Source: Gammaproteobacteria bacterium
GTDB taxonomy: Bacteria; Pseudomonadota; Gammaproteobacteria; SZUA-140
Reading direction: 5' to 3'
NCBI GenBank assembly: GCA_026982565.1
Contig: JALSGV010000146.1
Coordinates: forward strand, 1 to 47,492
Length of the DNA stretch: 47,492 nucleotides
The notes beneath the pieces were generated by a model, which saw only the letters and a program-made list of their open reading frames with translations, was not told the DNA's origin and made no database searches. Below, piece by piece: positions 26,223-34,187 of the stretch; within the stretch, counting starts at the first letter, position 1; every line of letters begins with the position of its first letter. Made by a program: the position numbers and the translations under genes.

Positions 26223-26621
26223 ATGATGACTGCCCCAAACAAATTCATCGGGCTGGTTATTCTGGCCCTGCTCACAGCCGCCTGCGCCCCCAGCGACATC
26301 CCGGTCTATCCCACCAAAAAATGGGAAGATATCAATATCACTATTGAAACGCGCCCCAGCCGCGCAGAAAGGGGGATGAATGAATTCCTTGTCATTGCCA
26401 CGCGCCCGCCTCGGCGCCCAGCCAGTGATCTCGTCGTCTCCATGCGTATTAATAACACCGGGAAGTGGCATCAGGGCATCCAGGACGGGCATGTGGGAGT
26501 CTACCGCCGTGCCGTGTTCGTCGAGGATCCGGAGAAGGATTCACTCTCAGTTCGCCTGGAACACGATGACCGCGAGATGATCCTCAATTTCCCTCTCAAC
26601 CCAGACACGCCTTCGCCATAG
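26223..26621 (+). CDS. Lipoprotein with FixH-like position, unknown function
   Basis: 132 residues. Lipoprotein signal peptide IGLVILALLTAACAPSD with C21 as the lipidated residue. The mature part looks beta-rich: ITIETRPSRAERGMNEFLVI, VVSMRINNTGKWHQGI and VGVYRRAVFVEDPEKDSLSV, an Ig- or YtkA-like outline. In other bacteria FixH/CcoH follows CcoG; here a lipoprotein occupies that place, which suggests periplasmic help in oxidase assembly (inference). I choose the ATG at 26223, nine bases after aagga; the ATG at 26214 is too close to it. Confidence 0.55.
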   Translation: MMTAPNKFIGLVILALLTAACAPSDIPVYPTKKWEDINITIETRPSRAERGMNEFLVIATRPPRRPASDLVVSMRINNTGKWHQGIQDGHVGVYRRAVFVEDPEKDSLSVRLEHDDREMILNFPLNPDTPSP

Positions 26622-26732
26622 TGTATAAAAATGCAGGGTGCGCGCACTCATGCCTACGTAGCCAAGAACGCAGTAAACAGGATATTAAGAAGATTTGTGT
26701 CCCCGGAAATGATATCTACCGAGGGCGGATTG

Positions 26733-26771
26733 AGCGGGCCTGGCTGCTTCGTGACGTTGGCCAGGCCCGCT
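26733..26771. other. Strong 12-bp hairpin in the ccoG downstream spacer
   Basis: agcgggcctggc (26733-26744) pairs without mismatch with gccaggcccgct (26760-26771), loop 15 bases. No T run follows on either strand. It lies between the ccoG operon and the oppositely oriented 25-residue ORF, so a shared terminator or RNA-stabilising structure fits. The rest of 26622-27295 holds that ORF, the promoter of the 43-residue ORF and otherwise AT-rich DNA with nothing I can name. Confidence 0.6.
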
Positions 26772-26844
26772 GCAGATTGACTCTGAATCGATCCTGATTA
26801 TACCAGTGGCGTACCACCAGCTATCGGAAAATGGGCTCAGAGCT

Positions 26845-26922
26845 TTATATCGTCAACGCTGGTAGCAATACGAATATGAAGATCGAGATACCGAACAGTA
26901 CAAGTAGGAAATTCAGATTCAT
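26845..26922 (-). CDS. 25-residue hydrophobic miniprotein
   Basis: Reads MNLNFLLVLFGISIFI and on to a stop, almost entirely hydrophobic, one membrane helix. A clear aaggggt lies eight bases before the ATG. Very short, so chance is possible, but the spacing is good and the frame contains no charged residue. It lies alone in an AT-rich gap, convergent with the ccoG operon. Confidence 0.4.
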   Translation of the reverse strand: MNLNFLLVLFGISIFIFVLLPALTI

Positions 26923-27200
26923 TTTGAGTACCCCTTATTATATTAAATTATCAGTTATATGTATCCAGCACATGATACCCTCCCCCTGCCTGTGCAATCC
27001 CCTGAAGGGTTGGCGCGGCATTTCAAAAAGTATCAGGTAGGACTCTATGCTTTCCTGTTGTGCTCAATATACTTTATACAAACATTTTTGCTCTTGCAAG
27101 TATTCCCAGGAATTCCCAAGCACAACAGGGCACCGCTTAACATATTGATTCAGTAAGGAATTGGCGATCATCTACACAAAGGAAAAGTCAGAAAAACTTA

Positions 27201-27229
27201 TTGCCTTTTACTCCGATATTGGCTATATT
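27201..27229 (+). promoter_or_regulatory. Sigma-70 promoter of the 43-residue ORF
   Basis: ttgcct (27201-27206) and tatatt (27224-27229) with an ideal 17-base spacer, 66 bases before the ORF. Confidence 0.55.
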
Positions 27230-27295
27230 TAACGTTCTCGATTCCCCCGGTGAAGAAGGGGATATGCATACAAAATATGATGGAGGGGTAAAGGA

Positions 27296-27427
27296 ATGGT
27301 AGAAGAACTCGGCATTAACTTACTGGTACCAATCTTCGTTTTCGGATTTCTCATCGTCGCAGGCATCGTCATCACCAACATCGGCCTGGAAGATGTCAGC
27401 AAGCGCAAATCCCGCGGGGAGATCTGA
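27296..27427 (+). CDS. 43-residue single-pass membrane miniprotein
   Basis: Short N-terminus MVEELGINLLV, helix IFVFGFLIVAGIVITNIGL and a basic tail EDVSKRKSRGEI, so the basic end should be cytoplasmic. A ggaggggtaaagga sequence precedes the ATG, a good sigma-70 promoter lies upstream and a strong terminator downstream. It is therefore a complete single-gene unit. The family is unknown to me; membrane topology resembles small subunits of respiratory complexes. Confidence 0.65.
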   Translation: MVEELGINLLVPIFVFGFLIVAGIVITNIGLEDVSKRKSRGEI

Positions 27428-27484
27428 TCAGCGGCATCACCGTGTAAGCTTGCAAGCATGGCGCAACAGACGCCAGGAAGAACG

Positions 27485-27516
27485 AAAAAGAGCCTGTTTA
27501 CGCAGGCTCTTTTTTT
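27485..27516. terminator. Bidirectional terminator
   Basis: aaaaagagcctg and caggctcttttt form a 12-bp stem with a six-base loop and A/T runs on both sides. It ends the 43-residue ORF transcript and, in the other direction, the spermidine-synthase-like gene whose stop is at 27527. Confidence 0.9.
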
Positions 27517-27526
27517 GTCCGGATGA

Positions 27527-30172
27527 TTATGACCCGCCCTTGTGCCGGACCACCTCATCCAAGGGGCTCAGTTCCCGCAGATAGATAAGATAGTTGTCGG
27601 CTTTTTCATGGTTTCCGGCTTCCCTTTCCAACTGCCACAATGCCTTGACCGCTCCGGCGTGATCCGGCCGTATGGACAGTATTTTCAACAACGCATCCCT
27701 ACGGCTCAGTCCCTTATTGGCAGCCTGCGCCAGGGACGCGAACATCTTGTCGGCAATGTCAAAACCGACCCAGCGGTCCCTGGGGTTGGCATCATAGGCA
27801 AAACGCATCAGTTGCTGCGCCTCCCGGGGTTTCTTGTTGAGCGTTGCGTTCAGACTGCGCATGGCCAGTTCCGATGCAATGTAGGCGCGCTCGAAGACTT
27901 CACGGCTATCTGGCGGCACCTGGAGCGCGCTGCTGGCCGCCTCTACAGGGGGACGCTGCTGCAGCAGGCGCAGAATCAGTAAACTCATATCGTGCGCCTG
28001 GGTATAACGTAACTGTGGCAGGCTGAATTCAATGCGTGGCGCCCATTCGTCCTGTACAGGACCGCTGGCAACGCGGATAGGACCCCAGTACCTCCCCAGC
28101 CAGGTCCAGGGGCCTTCTCCACCCGTGACCGCTGTTTGCTGCCAACCCCCCATGCGCGCCAGGTTGGCCAGCATAGCCGGAGCGCCCCCCAAGTCGCTGT
28201 GTGGTCCCACCATGGCCAGCCTGAGGCCATCGACAAACAGAACGGCCTGGGGAAAGACCTGCTGGAAACTTCTCAGGACGGTCTCCAGGGAACGGGTATC
28301 GAACTGGTTAAGCGCCAGCCATTGCACGAACAGGCCCTCTTCCGTGAGGCGCTCCCTGGCCCGCCTGAACTGCTGCACTGATAACAGGTTGCTGCGGCCC
28401 ACGAGATCAGGGTGGAACAGATCACCGATGATGACATCATAGCGTTGCGCTGCGGCGCGTAGAAATCGCCTGGCATCGTCGTGGCTCACCGCTATCTTGT
28501 CCATGACATCGGCATTCACCGGTGAGAAAAATGCGCTGGCGGCCTCGATGGCTCCGGCAGACAATTCCACCGACTCCGCCCTCAATTGCGGGAAATCCAG
28601 CGCACCCGCAGCCGTAATGCCAGTCCCCAGCCCCAGGAACAATACCTGACGTGGTTCCGGATGAAGCAGCAAAGGCAGGCGGGCCTGGTTTTTCTGAACG
28701 GTAACGGCCGTGGGTTCCGACGATGCATCCATGCGCCGCAGGTCGGACAGCAGCAAACGCTGGCCATCAGGCTGCTCCACCACATGGGTAATGGAAAGGA
28801 TATCTTCTTGTACGAACAGATCCCGGCTGTCAGCATGGGCCTTGGGCAACAGTTGGCTGACAGGCGGCATGGTGGCGACAGGATAGGCCAATGCGATCAA
28901 CAAGGGAGCAGCCAGCCAGCCCCTGCGCAACTGTGACCATTTCATGCCACAGGCAAAAAGCATGAGCGCTGCCAGGCTGATTGTTGCCGCAGTCCCCATA
29001 TAGGGCACCAGCAGAAAACCGGCAATGAGTACACCGAGGGCGGCCCCCACTGAGTTGGCGCCATAGAGCCAGGCCCCGGTAACAGCACCGGCCTGCGATC
29101 CGGCGCCTTCCTGTGTCAGATGCCGGTTCAGCATGGGTAACCAGGCGCCCAGTATCAAGGTGGTGGGCAGGGTCAACAGGGCCAGGGCCAGAAGCTGCGC
29201 TGTCATCGCCTCGCTGAGCGAATCGAAACGGGCATGATCCGCCCAGGCGGCCAACTCAGGCAAGCCCCAAAGACTCAGCAGCGCAAACAGGCCTGCGATG
29301 ATGGGAAACCAGCCCAGGCCATGCCGCAGGGAAATATGTTTTGCCAGCAAGCTGCCGAGCCCCAGACCGACCAGGAAAACGAACAGGATGATAGCCAGGA
29401 CATACTCCGTCCGCAGCAGGATCATTCCATAGAATCTCGTCCAACCCAACTGAAGGATCAGGGCGGCTGCGCCGATTCCGGCATACAACAAAAGGGCCGA
29501 CCATGGTGGTATTGAATGCGCCTTGCTCCGGGCCACAGGGTGGCCTGCTGGCTTTGCCTTTATTGCAATGAGAAAGGCGCAAACCGCGATTGCCATGCCC
29601 AGCAATGCGACGAGCCTGATGGATACCACCCAACCCATTTCAGGCAGCAACAACAAGGGCAGCAAAGCCCCCAGTGCCCCACCGAGGGTATTGAGTCCGT
29701 AGATAGATGCAAGGCTGACTGGTGTTGCCTCGAAGCACTTGAGAATCAGTGGAAAACCTATTCCCAGCGCCATTGCCGGTACGAACAGGATCAGGAAAGC
29801 AACGGTCGACTGCAGGAGATACCATTCCGACAAGGGTGCATTGACTGCGACTTGGCTCAGCAACGCGTCGACCGAGGCAAACAGGCCGGGCATCATGAAT
29901 GCAAATAGAGCAACCGCCCCTTCGAGCAAGGCAAAAACGATAAGCGGCCTGGAGAACTTCCTTGCCAACCAGGTCCCGACGAAGCTCCCCAGCCCCAGGC
30001 CCGACATAAAGGCCGCCAGGGTAATGATTACGCCAAAGATACTGGCGCCGAATAAGATGGACAGCATGCGGACCCACAATACTTCATAGGTCACACCGAC
30101 CACACCGGAAAGGAAATAGAGACAGAGCAAAAGCCATGGCCAGCTTTTGCCTCTATAGTCAGATACGCCCAT
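27527..30172 (-). CDS. Fused multi-TM transporter and spermidine synthase-like protein
   Basis: 881 residues. The first half has about 12 or more helices with transporter-like G-rich turns (SGLGLGSFVGTWLARKF, MALGIGFPLILK, LNTLGGALGALLPLLL). The second half holds a spermidine-synthase fold: VLFLGLGTGITAAGALDFP is the nucleotide-binding loop, AESVELSAGAIEAA supplies the acidic ribose ligand, and YDVIIGDLFHPDLVGRS is the gate-type Asp motif. The C-terminus has TPR-like helices (AQQLMRFAYDANPRDRW). Fused MFS/spermidine synthase proteins are widespread but their reaction is unproven; polyamine synthesis coupled to export is one idea. The leftward oxidase-accessory genes lie upstream. Confidence 0.8.
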   Translation of the reverse strand: MGVSDYRGKSWPWLLLCLYFLSGVVGVTYEVLWVRMLSILFGASIFGVIITLAAFMSGLGLGSFVGTWLARKFSRPLIVFALLEGAVALFAFMMPGLFASVDALLSQVAVNAPLSEWYLLQSTVAFLILFVPAMALGIGFPLILKCFEATPVSLASIYGLNTLGGALGALLPLLLLPEMGWVVSIRLVALLGMAIAVCAFLIAIKAKPAGHPVARSKAHSIPPWSALLLYAGIGAAALILQLGWTRFYGMILLRTEYVLAIILFVFLVGLGLGSLLAKHISLRHGLGWFPIIAGLFALLSLWGLPELAAWADHARFDSLSEAMTAQLLALALLTLPTTLILGAWLPMLNRHLTQEGAGSQAGAVTGAWLYGANSVGAALGVLIAGFLLVPYMGTAATISLAALMLFACGMKWSQLRRGWLAAPLLIALAYPVATMPPVSQLLPKAHADSRDLFVQEDILSITHVVEQPDGQRLLLSDLRRMDASSEPTAVTVQKNQARLPLLLHPEPRQVLFLGLGTGITAAGALDFPQLRAESVELSAGAIEAASAFFSPVNADVMDKIAVSHDDARRFLRAAAQRYDVIIGDLFHPDLVGRSNLLSVQQFRRARERLTEEGLFVQWLALNQFDTRSLETVLRSFQQVFPQAVLFVDGLRLAMVGPHSDLGGAPAMLANLARMGGWQQTAVTGGEGPWTWLGRYWGPIRVASGPVQDEWAPRIEFSLPQLRYTQAHDMSLLILRLLQQRPPVEAASSALQVPPDSREVFERAYIASELAMRSLNATLNKKPREAQQLMRFAYDANPRDRWVGFDIADKMFASLAQAANKGLSRRDALLKILSIRPDHAGAVKALWQLEREAGNHEKADNYLIYLRELSPLDEVVRHKGGS

Positions 30173-30237
30173 CAGTCACGATGTTGACTTTCAGCAAGGA
30201 CGTACCATCGATGCATACTGTATATCGAGCAATCGGG

Positions 30238-30636
30238 TTAATACAGGCTCCAGGAGAAAGGAAAGAACCACACAATAGCCGTTACCGCATGAACGATGGC
30301 AAGGAAAACGGTGAACCCCGCGCCAATCATATGCGCAATAAATACTTGTTTTCCAAACAACACCATGGCTATGCCCAAGCCCGCCGTGGCTATAACGCCC
30401 ACCAGCAGAAACACCCCCATGATGAACATGATGAGGCGTTTCTGCTCCAACTCAATTTTTACCAGATCACTTTCGGTTTGCTCCTGTTCGGTGAAGGCCT
30501 GCATGACCTTGAGACCATCATCCATTTCTTCCTCAGCCCAGGCTACTCCCATATTGGCCATGCCGTATGCCAGCACCATCAGGAGGCATAATAAACTCAT
30601 GCCACCTGTCCATCCTGTTCTTGCTATTGTCATCAT
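30238..30636 (-). CDS. Exported or membrane protein with three hydrophobic segments
   Basis: 132 residues from the ATG at 30636 (ggag lies 14 bases upstream). N-terminal signal-like helix MSLLCLLMVLAYGMANMGVA with AWA cleavage, an acidic helical stretch (MDDGLKVMQAFTEQEQ), then helices MFIMGVFLLVGVIATAGLGI and GAGFTVFLAIVHAVTAIVWF. No family recognised. Separated by about 300 bases from the oxidase accessory operon upstream but on the same strand, so a part in that system is possible. Confidence 0.5.
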   Translation of the reverse strand: MMTIARTGWTGGMSLLCLLMVLAYGMANMGVAWAEEEMDDGLKVMQAFTEQEQTESDLVKIELEQKRLIMFIMGVFLLVGVIATAGLGIAMVLFGKQVFIAHMIGAGFTVFLAIVHAVTAIVWFFPFSWSLY

Positions 30637-30695
30637 AAAGACAGGTCTCCTGGTATTCGTTACCAATCAATCATTATTGTTTTTACAATTACAAA

Positions 30696-30719
30696 CAGGA
30701 CAATGTACTTATTGTCCTG
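30696..30719. other. 9-bp inverted repeat in the 308-base gap
   Basis: caggacaat (30696-30704) and attgtcctg (30711-30719) flank gtactt. In the leftward direction it is followed by tttgt, so it could be a weak terminator of the accessory operon or an operator for the gene starting at 30636. The rest of 30637-30944 shows no convincing gene. Confidence 0.4.
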
Positions 30720-30944
30720 CCATGTCAGTCGAGTCCGTTACTCAACCAGGCATGCCGCCTTCAGTCAATGCTTGGATTTTCTGCGGTCAGCTCAGAGAAA
30801 TTAAGGAGGCAGTGCTCCCTGGGCGGTATACTGGCCTTATTGCAGGATATCAGCTCTGATACAATTGGTGTTTCTCCCCCACCAGAAATATGCAACATCC
30901 ACCATACACCCCCAGCAGGCAGAACACACAACCCTCACAGTTGA

Positions 30945-31205
30945 TTATTCGCCTCCCTTGTCCAGACTGTCTTCTTTTACATTTTTTTCGTTGTCCTTGG
31001 CCGCAGCCTGGAAGGCAAATTTCCAATAGAGTATCGCCATCAATATGATGGGGATTAACACCATGGGCAACAGAAAAATGAAAATAGCCCATGGCGTATC
31101 GATAGTAACATGCAGCCAGCGATAACTGTCCGCTGCATGGGCCACAGAGGTCTGCCCGGCCAACAACAAGAATAGTGATAGTATTTTATACATTTTATTT
31201 AACAT
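30945..31205 (-). CDS. Small exported single-TM protein of the oxidase accessory operon
   Basis: 86 residues. Signal peptide KILSLFLLLAGQTSVAHA, a short periplasmic part (DSYRWLHVTIDTPW), a helix AIFIFLLPMVLIPIILMAIL and a charged tail (AAKDNEKNVKEDSLDKGGE). The start overlaps the end of the SUMF1-like gene by 11 bases. Two ATGs, at 31205 and 31193, are possible. Unknown family; last gene of the tightly packed accessory operon. Confidence 0.55.
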   Translation of the reverse strand: MLNKMYKILSLFLLLAGQTSVAHAADSYRWLHVTIDTPWAIFIFLLPMVLIPIILMAILYWKFAFQAAAKDNEKNVKEDSLDKGGE

Positions 31206-32256
31206 CCTGTGCACACCTGAAGCCGAAGAAATTGGAGGCATAGTTCGGCCACGAAAAGTTGCGGTGGTAGCCTGAGGTCGAGAAGGGATCGCTCTTCCAT
31301 GAACCACCCCGCAACACCTTGTATTTTTCCTTGGTACTCACGAATTCCACCAGTTTCATGGAGCGCTCGGCAGCAGATTTAGGCACTTCAGGTATTTTGG
31401 CCTTGAAGATCTCGTCCGGCGCCATCGATCCAGGGTATGGCTCAAAATCATCGGCCACCCATTCGCTCACGTTGCCCGACATGTCCAGAATGCCTTCAGG
31501 GGTTGCGCCTTCCGGATAGCTGCCCACTATGGTGGTTGAGCCTACCTGGTAATAGGTGTTCAATTTCTGTGGATCCATCGTGTTGCCCCAGGGCCAGCGG
31601 CGCCCCTCCGTGCCTCTTGCAGCCCGTTCCCATTCCGCCTCACTCGGGAGGCGCTTGCCGGCCCAGTTGGCGTAATTCAATGCGTCATACCATGACACCA
31701 TGGTCACCGGATGAAGTTCGAGTCCTTGCGGAATTTTGCCTTTAACCCAATGCATGGGTGGCCGGCTTCCCGTGGCGGCAATGAAACGCGCATACTGGGC
31801 ATTGGTCACCGGATATTTATCGATCCTGTATGCAGGTAATTCAACTTTGTGCCGAGGCTGATCCTGCACATCAGCGCGCTTGAAATTGGTGCCCATGTAG
31901 AAAACCCCTGCCGGGATTTCCACCATGCTGTCCAGTTCCGCCCATTGCTCGGGTGAGAGCAGGGCCTCTACCTCCTCGACGGTATAGGGCTGAATCTCAT
32001 CAAGGCCAAATTCGTGAATCGAATGGCGAACAATATCTTCCCCCGCCGCTCTCAGCTTGGTATCCAGTTTCTCGATATCGTAGGCTACCTTGTCCCGCAT
32101 ATCCGCCATGCGGTTACTGCCCAGGGAAACCACATGCACTGTTCCCCCAACGAGGACCAGAACAATACAACTTACAAATGTCGCCGCAAGAAAGCGACGC
32201 CTTTGTTCTATCTGGCTCTTGCTTATGGGAATCTTCTTGGTATAGCTAATACTCAT
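31195..32256 (-). CDS. Membrane-anchored SUMF1/FGE-fold protein lacking catalytic cysteines
   Basis: 353 residues. One N-terminal helix (about 23-45, LAATFVSCIVLVLVGGTVHV) anchors a periplasmic SUMF1 (formylglycine-generating-enzyme sulfatase) domain from about 112: MVEIPAGVFYMGTNF, YPVTNAQYARFIAATG, RLPSEAEWERAARGTEGRRW, ILDMSGNVSEWV and VLRGGSWKSDPFSTSGYHRN. The only cysteine near the C-terminus is in FFGFRCAQ; the active cysteines of true formylglycine enzymes, which lie before it, are absent. So it is unlikely to make formylglycine and more likely binds a partner. Similar domains occur next to nitrite/nitric-oxide reductase genes (NirV). Co-transcribed with the CcoS-like and cytochrome genes. 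Confidence 0.75.
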   Translation of the reverse strand: MSISYTKKIPISKSQIEQRRRFLAATFVSCIVLVLVGGTVHVVSLGSNRMADMRDKVAYDIEKLDTKLRAAGEDIVRHSIHEFGLDEIQPYTVEEVEALLSPEQWAELDSMVEIPAGVFYMGTNFKRADVQDQPRHKVELPAYRIDKYPVTNAQYARFIAATGSRPPMHWVKGKIPQGLELHPVTMVSWYDALNYANWAGKRLPSEAEWERAARGTEGRRWPWGNTMDPQKLNTYYQVGSTTIVGSYPEGATPEGILDMSGNVSEWVADDFEPYPGSMAPDEIFKAKIPEVPKSAAERSMKLVEFVSTKEKYKVLRGGSWKSDPFSTSGYHRNFSWPNYASNFFGFRCAQDVK

Positions 32257-32258
32257 TG

Positions 32259-32747
32259 CTACTCTTCCTTGCCAGTTGCCTGTGCTGACGCTTGTGATGT
32301 TTTTTGATACCGTTTGTGCAGAAGCCTCTTATCCGTCCTGCCATATGTCTTCTTGACCAGGATTTCACCAACGACGCCTCCTATCGCGGCAAATTCCATG
32401 GCCAGGATCAAAACCAGAAACCAGTATCCCATGGGCAGCACAACGCCAAACTCAGGCGCCACTGGCATGTTATTGACTTCATAATAGCTCAGGATACGCA
32501 CTGGCAATGGCGCCAGATGCGCCAGGATCTTACCGCCCAGTCCAAAAATCAGGGAAACCACTATCCCTGCCAGAAACGGAACGAAAAACAGATTGACGAC
32601 CCACAGTGGACTGAATGTTCCAACGCCATAGAACATCTCGAGGTTGACACCCGTCACCTTATCGCCGATGTAGATGACAACCGATCCAGCCAGGATGGCC
32701 AAGGTGCCCATCCCTACATCCATCCATGTAACCCTGAATTTATACAT
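32259..32747 (-). CDS. Polytopic membrane protein of the accessory operon
   Basis: 162 residues, about four helices (DVGMGTLAILAGSVVIYIGD; LWVVNLFFVPFLAGIVVSLI; GVVLPMGYWFLVLILAMEFA) and a basic Lys/Arg-rich tail. No heme-ligand His within helices. Three-base gap before the next gene (SUMF1-like) and three bases after the cytochrome gene, so it is co-transcribed. Not recognised; probably an assembly or structural component. Confidence 0.55.
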   Translation of the reverse strand: MYKFRVTWMDVGMGTLAILAGSVVIYIGDKVTGVNLEMFYGVGTFSPLWVVNLFFVPFLAGIVVSLIFGLGGKILAHLAPLPVRILSYYEVNNMPVAPEFGVVLPMGYWFLVLILAMEFAAIGGVVGEILVKKTYGRTDKRLLHKRYQKTSQASAQATGKEE

Positions 32748-32750
32748 TGT

Positions 32751-33233
32751 TTATTGCTGATATTTTTTGCCGGTCAGTTTTTCATATTCGGCCTTTTTGG
32801 TTTCCTCCAGATACCAGTCCTCCACCTTCAGGCTTGCCAGATAAGCCGCTAATGTCCGGCGATCATCTTCTGGCAGATGAGCATATGATGGCATTTTATA
32901 GGTATTGCTCAGACGGGTTGGAAGGATATCCTGCGGATTCTCCGCTGACAGGTAGTTATAGAACCATTCCTCATTTCTGATGGCTCCAATTCCGTCTAGG
33001 GCGGGCGCTGGAACGCTGGCCATCATATTCCGTACCATCCACAGAGTATGGCAATCTGAACACTTATTGGCCTTGTATATCTTATCCGCCTTCTGTTGAA
33101 GCTCCTGAGATGCTGTCGTGTAAAAGGGGATGCCAGGATCCGGGTTTTCGATTTCCTGATAGCCTCTGTAGACAACCATCACCACCACCAATACGGCAAT
33201 AGTAATATAGATATTCCGTTCACCTCTTTTCAT
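32751..33233 (-). CDS. Membrane-anchored monoheme cytochrome c
   Basis: 160 residues. N-terminal anchor helix (about 8-22, IYITIAVLVVVMVVY) with the rest periplasmic. Heme site C58-S-D-C61-H62 in KANKCSDCHTLWMVRN; the axial Met is probably in YKMPSYAHL. The heme domain resembles class I cytochromes of CcoO/NorC-like subunits. Start overlaps the CcoS-like gene by 14 bases. It could bring electrons to the oxidase encoded just upstream, or be a subunit. Confidence 0.75.
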   Translation of the reverse strand: MKRGERNIYITIAVLVVVMVVYRGYQEIENPDPGIPFYTTASQELQQKADKIYKANKCSDCHTLWMVRNMMASVPAPALDGIGAIRNEEWFYNYLSAENPQDILPTRLSNTYKMPSYAHLPEDDRRTLAAYLASLKVEDWYLEETKKAEYEKLTGKKYQQ

Positions 33234-33507
33234 ATTTCTTGTTCAGGCGCTCCGCCTTCTCTTTGAGATATTTTTGCCGCTTTGCAACCTGCTCGGCATG
33301 AACCTCCTGCATCTTTTTAAACTCGTCCTCGTCCATTTTGTCCTTATCGTCTTCATCGAACACCACATACTTGATGTCCTCGTCGAACTGTTCGTTCTTG
33401 GCGGCCCATCGCAGACCGAAAACCGCAGCGATGAGTATACCCGCCGCAACAACGATCCAGACATAAATCGTCCAGCCATCAGGCAAATTTTCTATGAAAT
33501 TTTTCAT
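33220..33507 (-). CDS. CcoS-like cbb3 oxidase assembly protein
   Basis: 95 residues. One N-terminal helix (about 15-33, VWIVVAAGILIAAVFG) followed by LRWAAKNEQFDEDIKYVVFD. This matches the CcoS/FixS pattern W-A-[VA]-x-[SN]-x-Q-F-D-D followed by an acidic I-L-F-D-D-D end. The C-terminal half is a longer charged coiled-coil tail than in typical CcoS (about 50-60 residues), so the assignment is as a relative. CcoS is needed for cofactor insertion into cbb3 oxidases, consistent with the oxidase operon next door. Confidence 0.65.
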   Translation of the reverse strand: MKNFIENLPDGWTIYVWIVVAAGILIAAVFGLRWAAKNEQFDEDIKYVVFDEDDKDKMDEDEFKKMQEVHAEQVAKRQKYLKEKAERLNKKYEKR

Positions 33508-33523
33508 GATTCATTCCTCCGAA

Positions 33524-33871
33524 TTATACGAGATAGCCGTCGATCAGCTGGAGATAGCCAAAAAATACCGCAATGAATATGCTGAGGATGATCGCCCCCA
33601 TCATATATTTTTCACCCGTCTTGAGCCCCCCCTTGTTCTTATCCTTGGGCCAGTATATGAATATGATCATCGCATAGACGATCAAGGAAACGATCAGGAA
33701 ACCGAAAATAAAATTACTGGTCCCCTGGGAACGGAGGCTCTCGATACTGAGGTCCATGCCCCATAACAAATCCTTATTGTCAGTCTGAGCCTGAACCAGA
33801 AAATTAAAAATCGGGTCCCCTATGCTAGCGGCCCAAAATGTAGTCAGTCTATCTATAAATAAGGAGAACAT
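33524..33871 (-). CDS. Two-TM protein heading the accessory operon
   Basis: 115 residues. Hydrophobic segments at about 53-72 (FIFGFLIVSLIVYAMIIF) and 92-110 (GAIILSIFIAVFFGYLQL), with a weakly hydrophobic N-terminus. No family recognised. First gene of the leftward unit that continues with the CcoS-like gene 16 bases on. The region 33872-34118 upstream is AT-rich and should carry its promoter, but I see no clear -10/-35 pair. Confidence 0.5.
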   Translation of the reverse strand: MFSLFIDRLTTFWAASIGDPIFNFLVQAQTDNKDLLWGMDLSIESLRSQGTSNFIFGFLIVSLIVYAMIIFIYWPKDKNKGGLKTGEKYMMGAIILSIFIAVFFGYLQLIDGYLV

Positions 33872-34118
33872 ATTACTATTTGACAGCTTCTAAATTGAAA
33901 AGTTATTAATGGACATCTGAAATAGTAGGAGGCAGACACTGTGGCAAAACATCCCTATCATCTCGGTAAAAAGCTTATCCAACTACTCCATATTGTAACC
34001 CATTGACCTGATCGAGTGTAGCCTGAAAGCTCTCAGCCACATCTAACACTGCAATGAAAAGCAGCCGTATAATCAGTTAATTACAAATAACATTGGCACT
34101 CCTGTGAGGCAGAGAAAA

Positions 34119-34148
34119 AAAAGATGCCGCTATAAAGCGGCATCTTTT
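34119..34148. terminator. Bidirectional terminator after the oxidase operon
   Basis: agatgccgct (34122-34131) and agcggcatct (34136-34145) form a perfect stem with loop ataa; A runs on the left and T runs on the right make it work both ways. It separates the oxidase operon (ending at 34188) from the accessory operon (starting at 33871). Confidence 0.88.
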
Positions 34149-34187
34149 ACTATCTACTGCTACTATCTTGTACCCAGGAGTCAGTTA

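Noticed and set aside
31195-32256. Active formylglycine-generating enzyme
   Set aside because: Catalytic cysteine pair is missing and no sulfatase gene is nearby.
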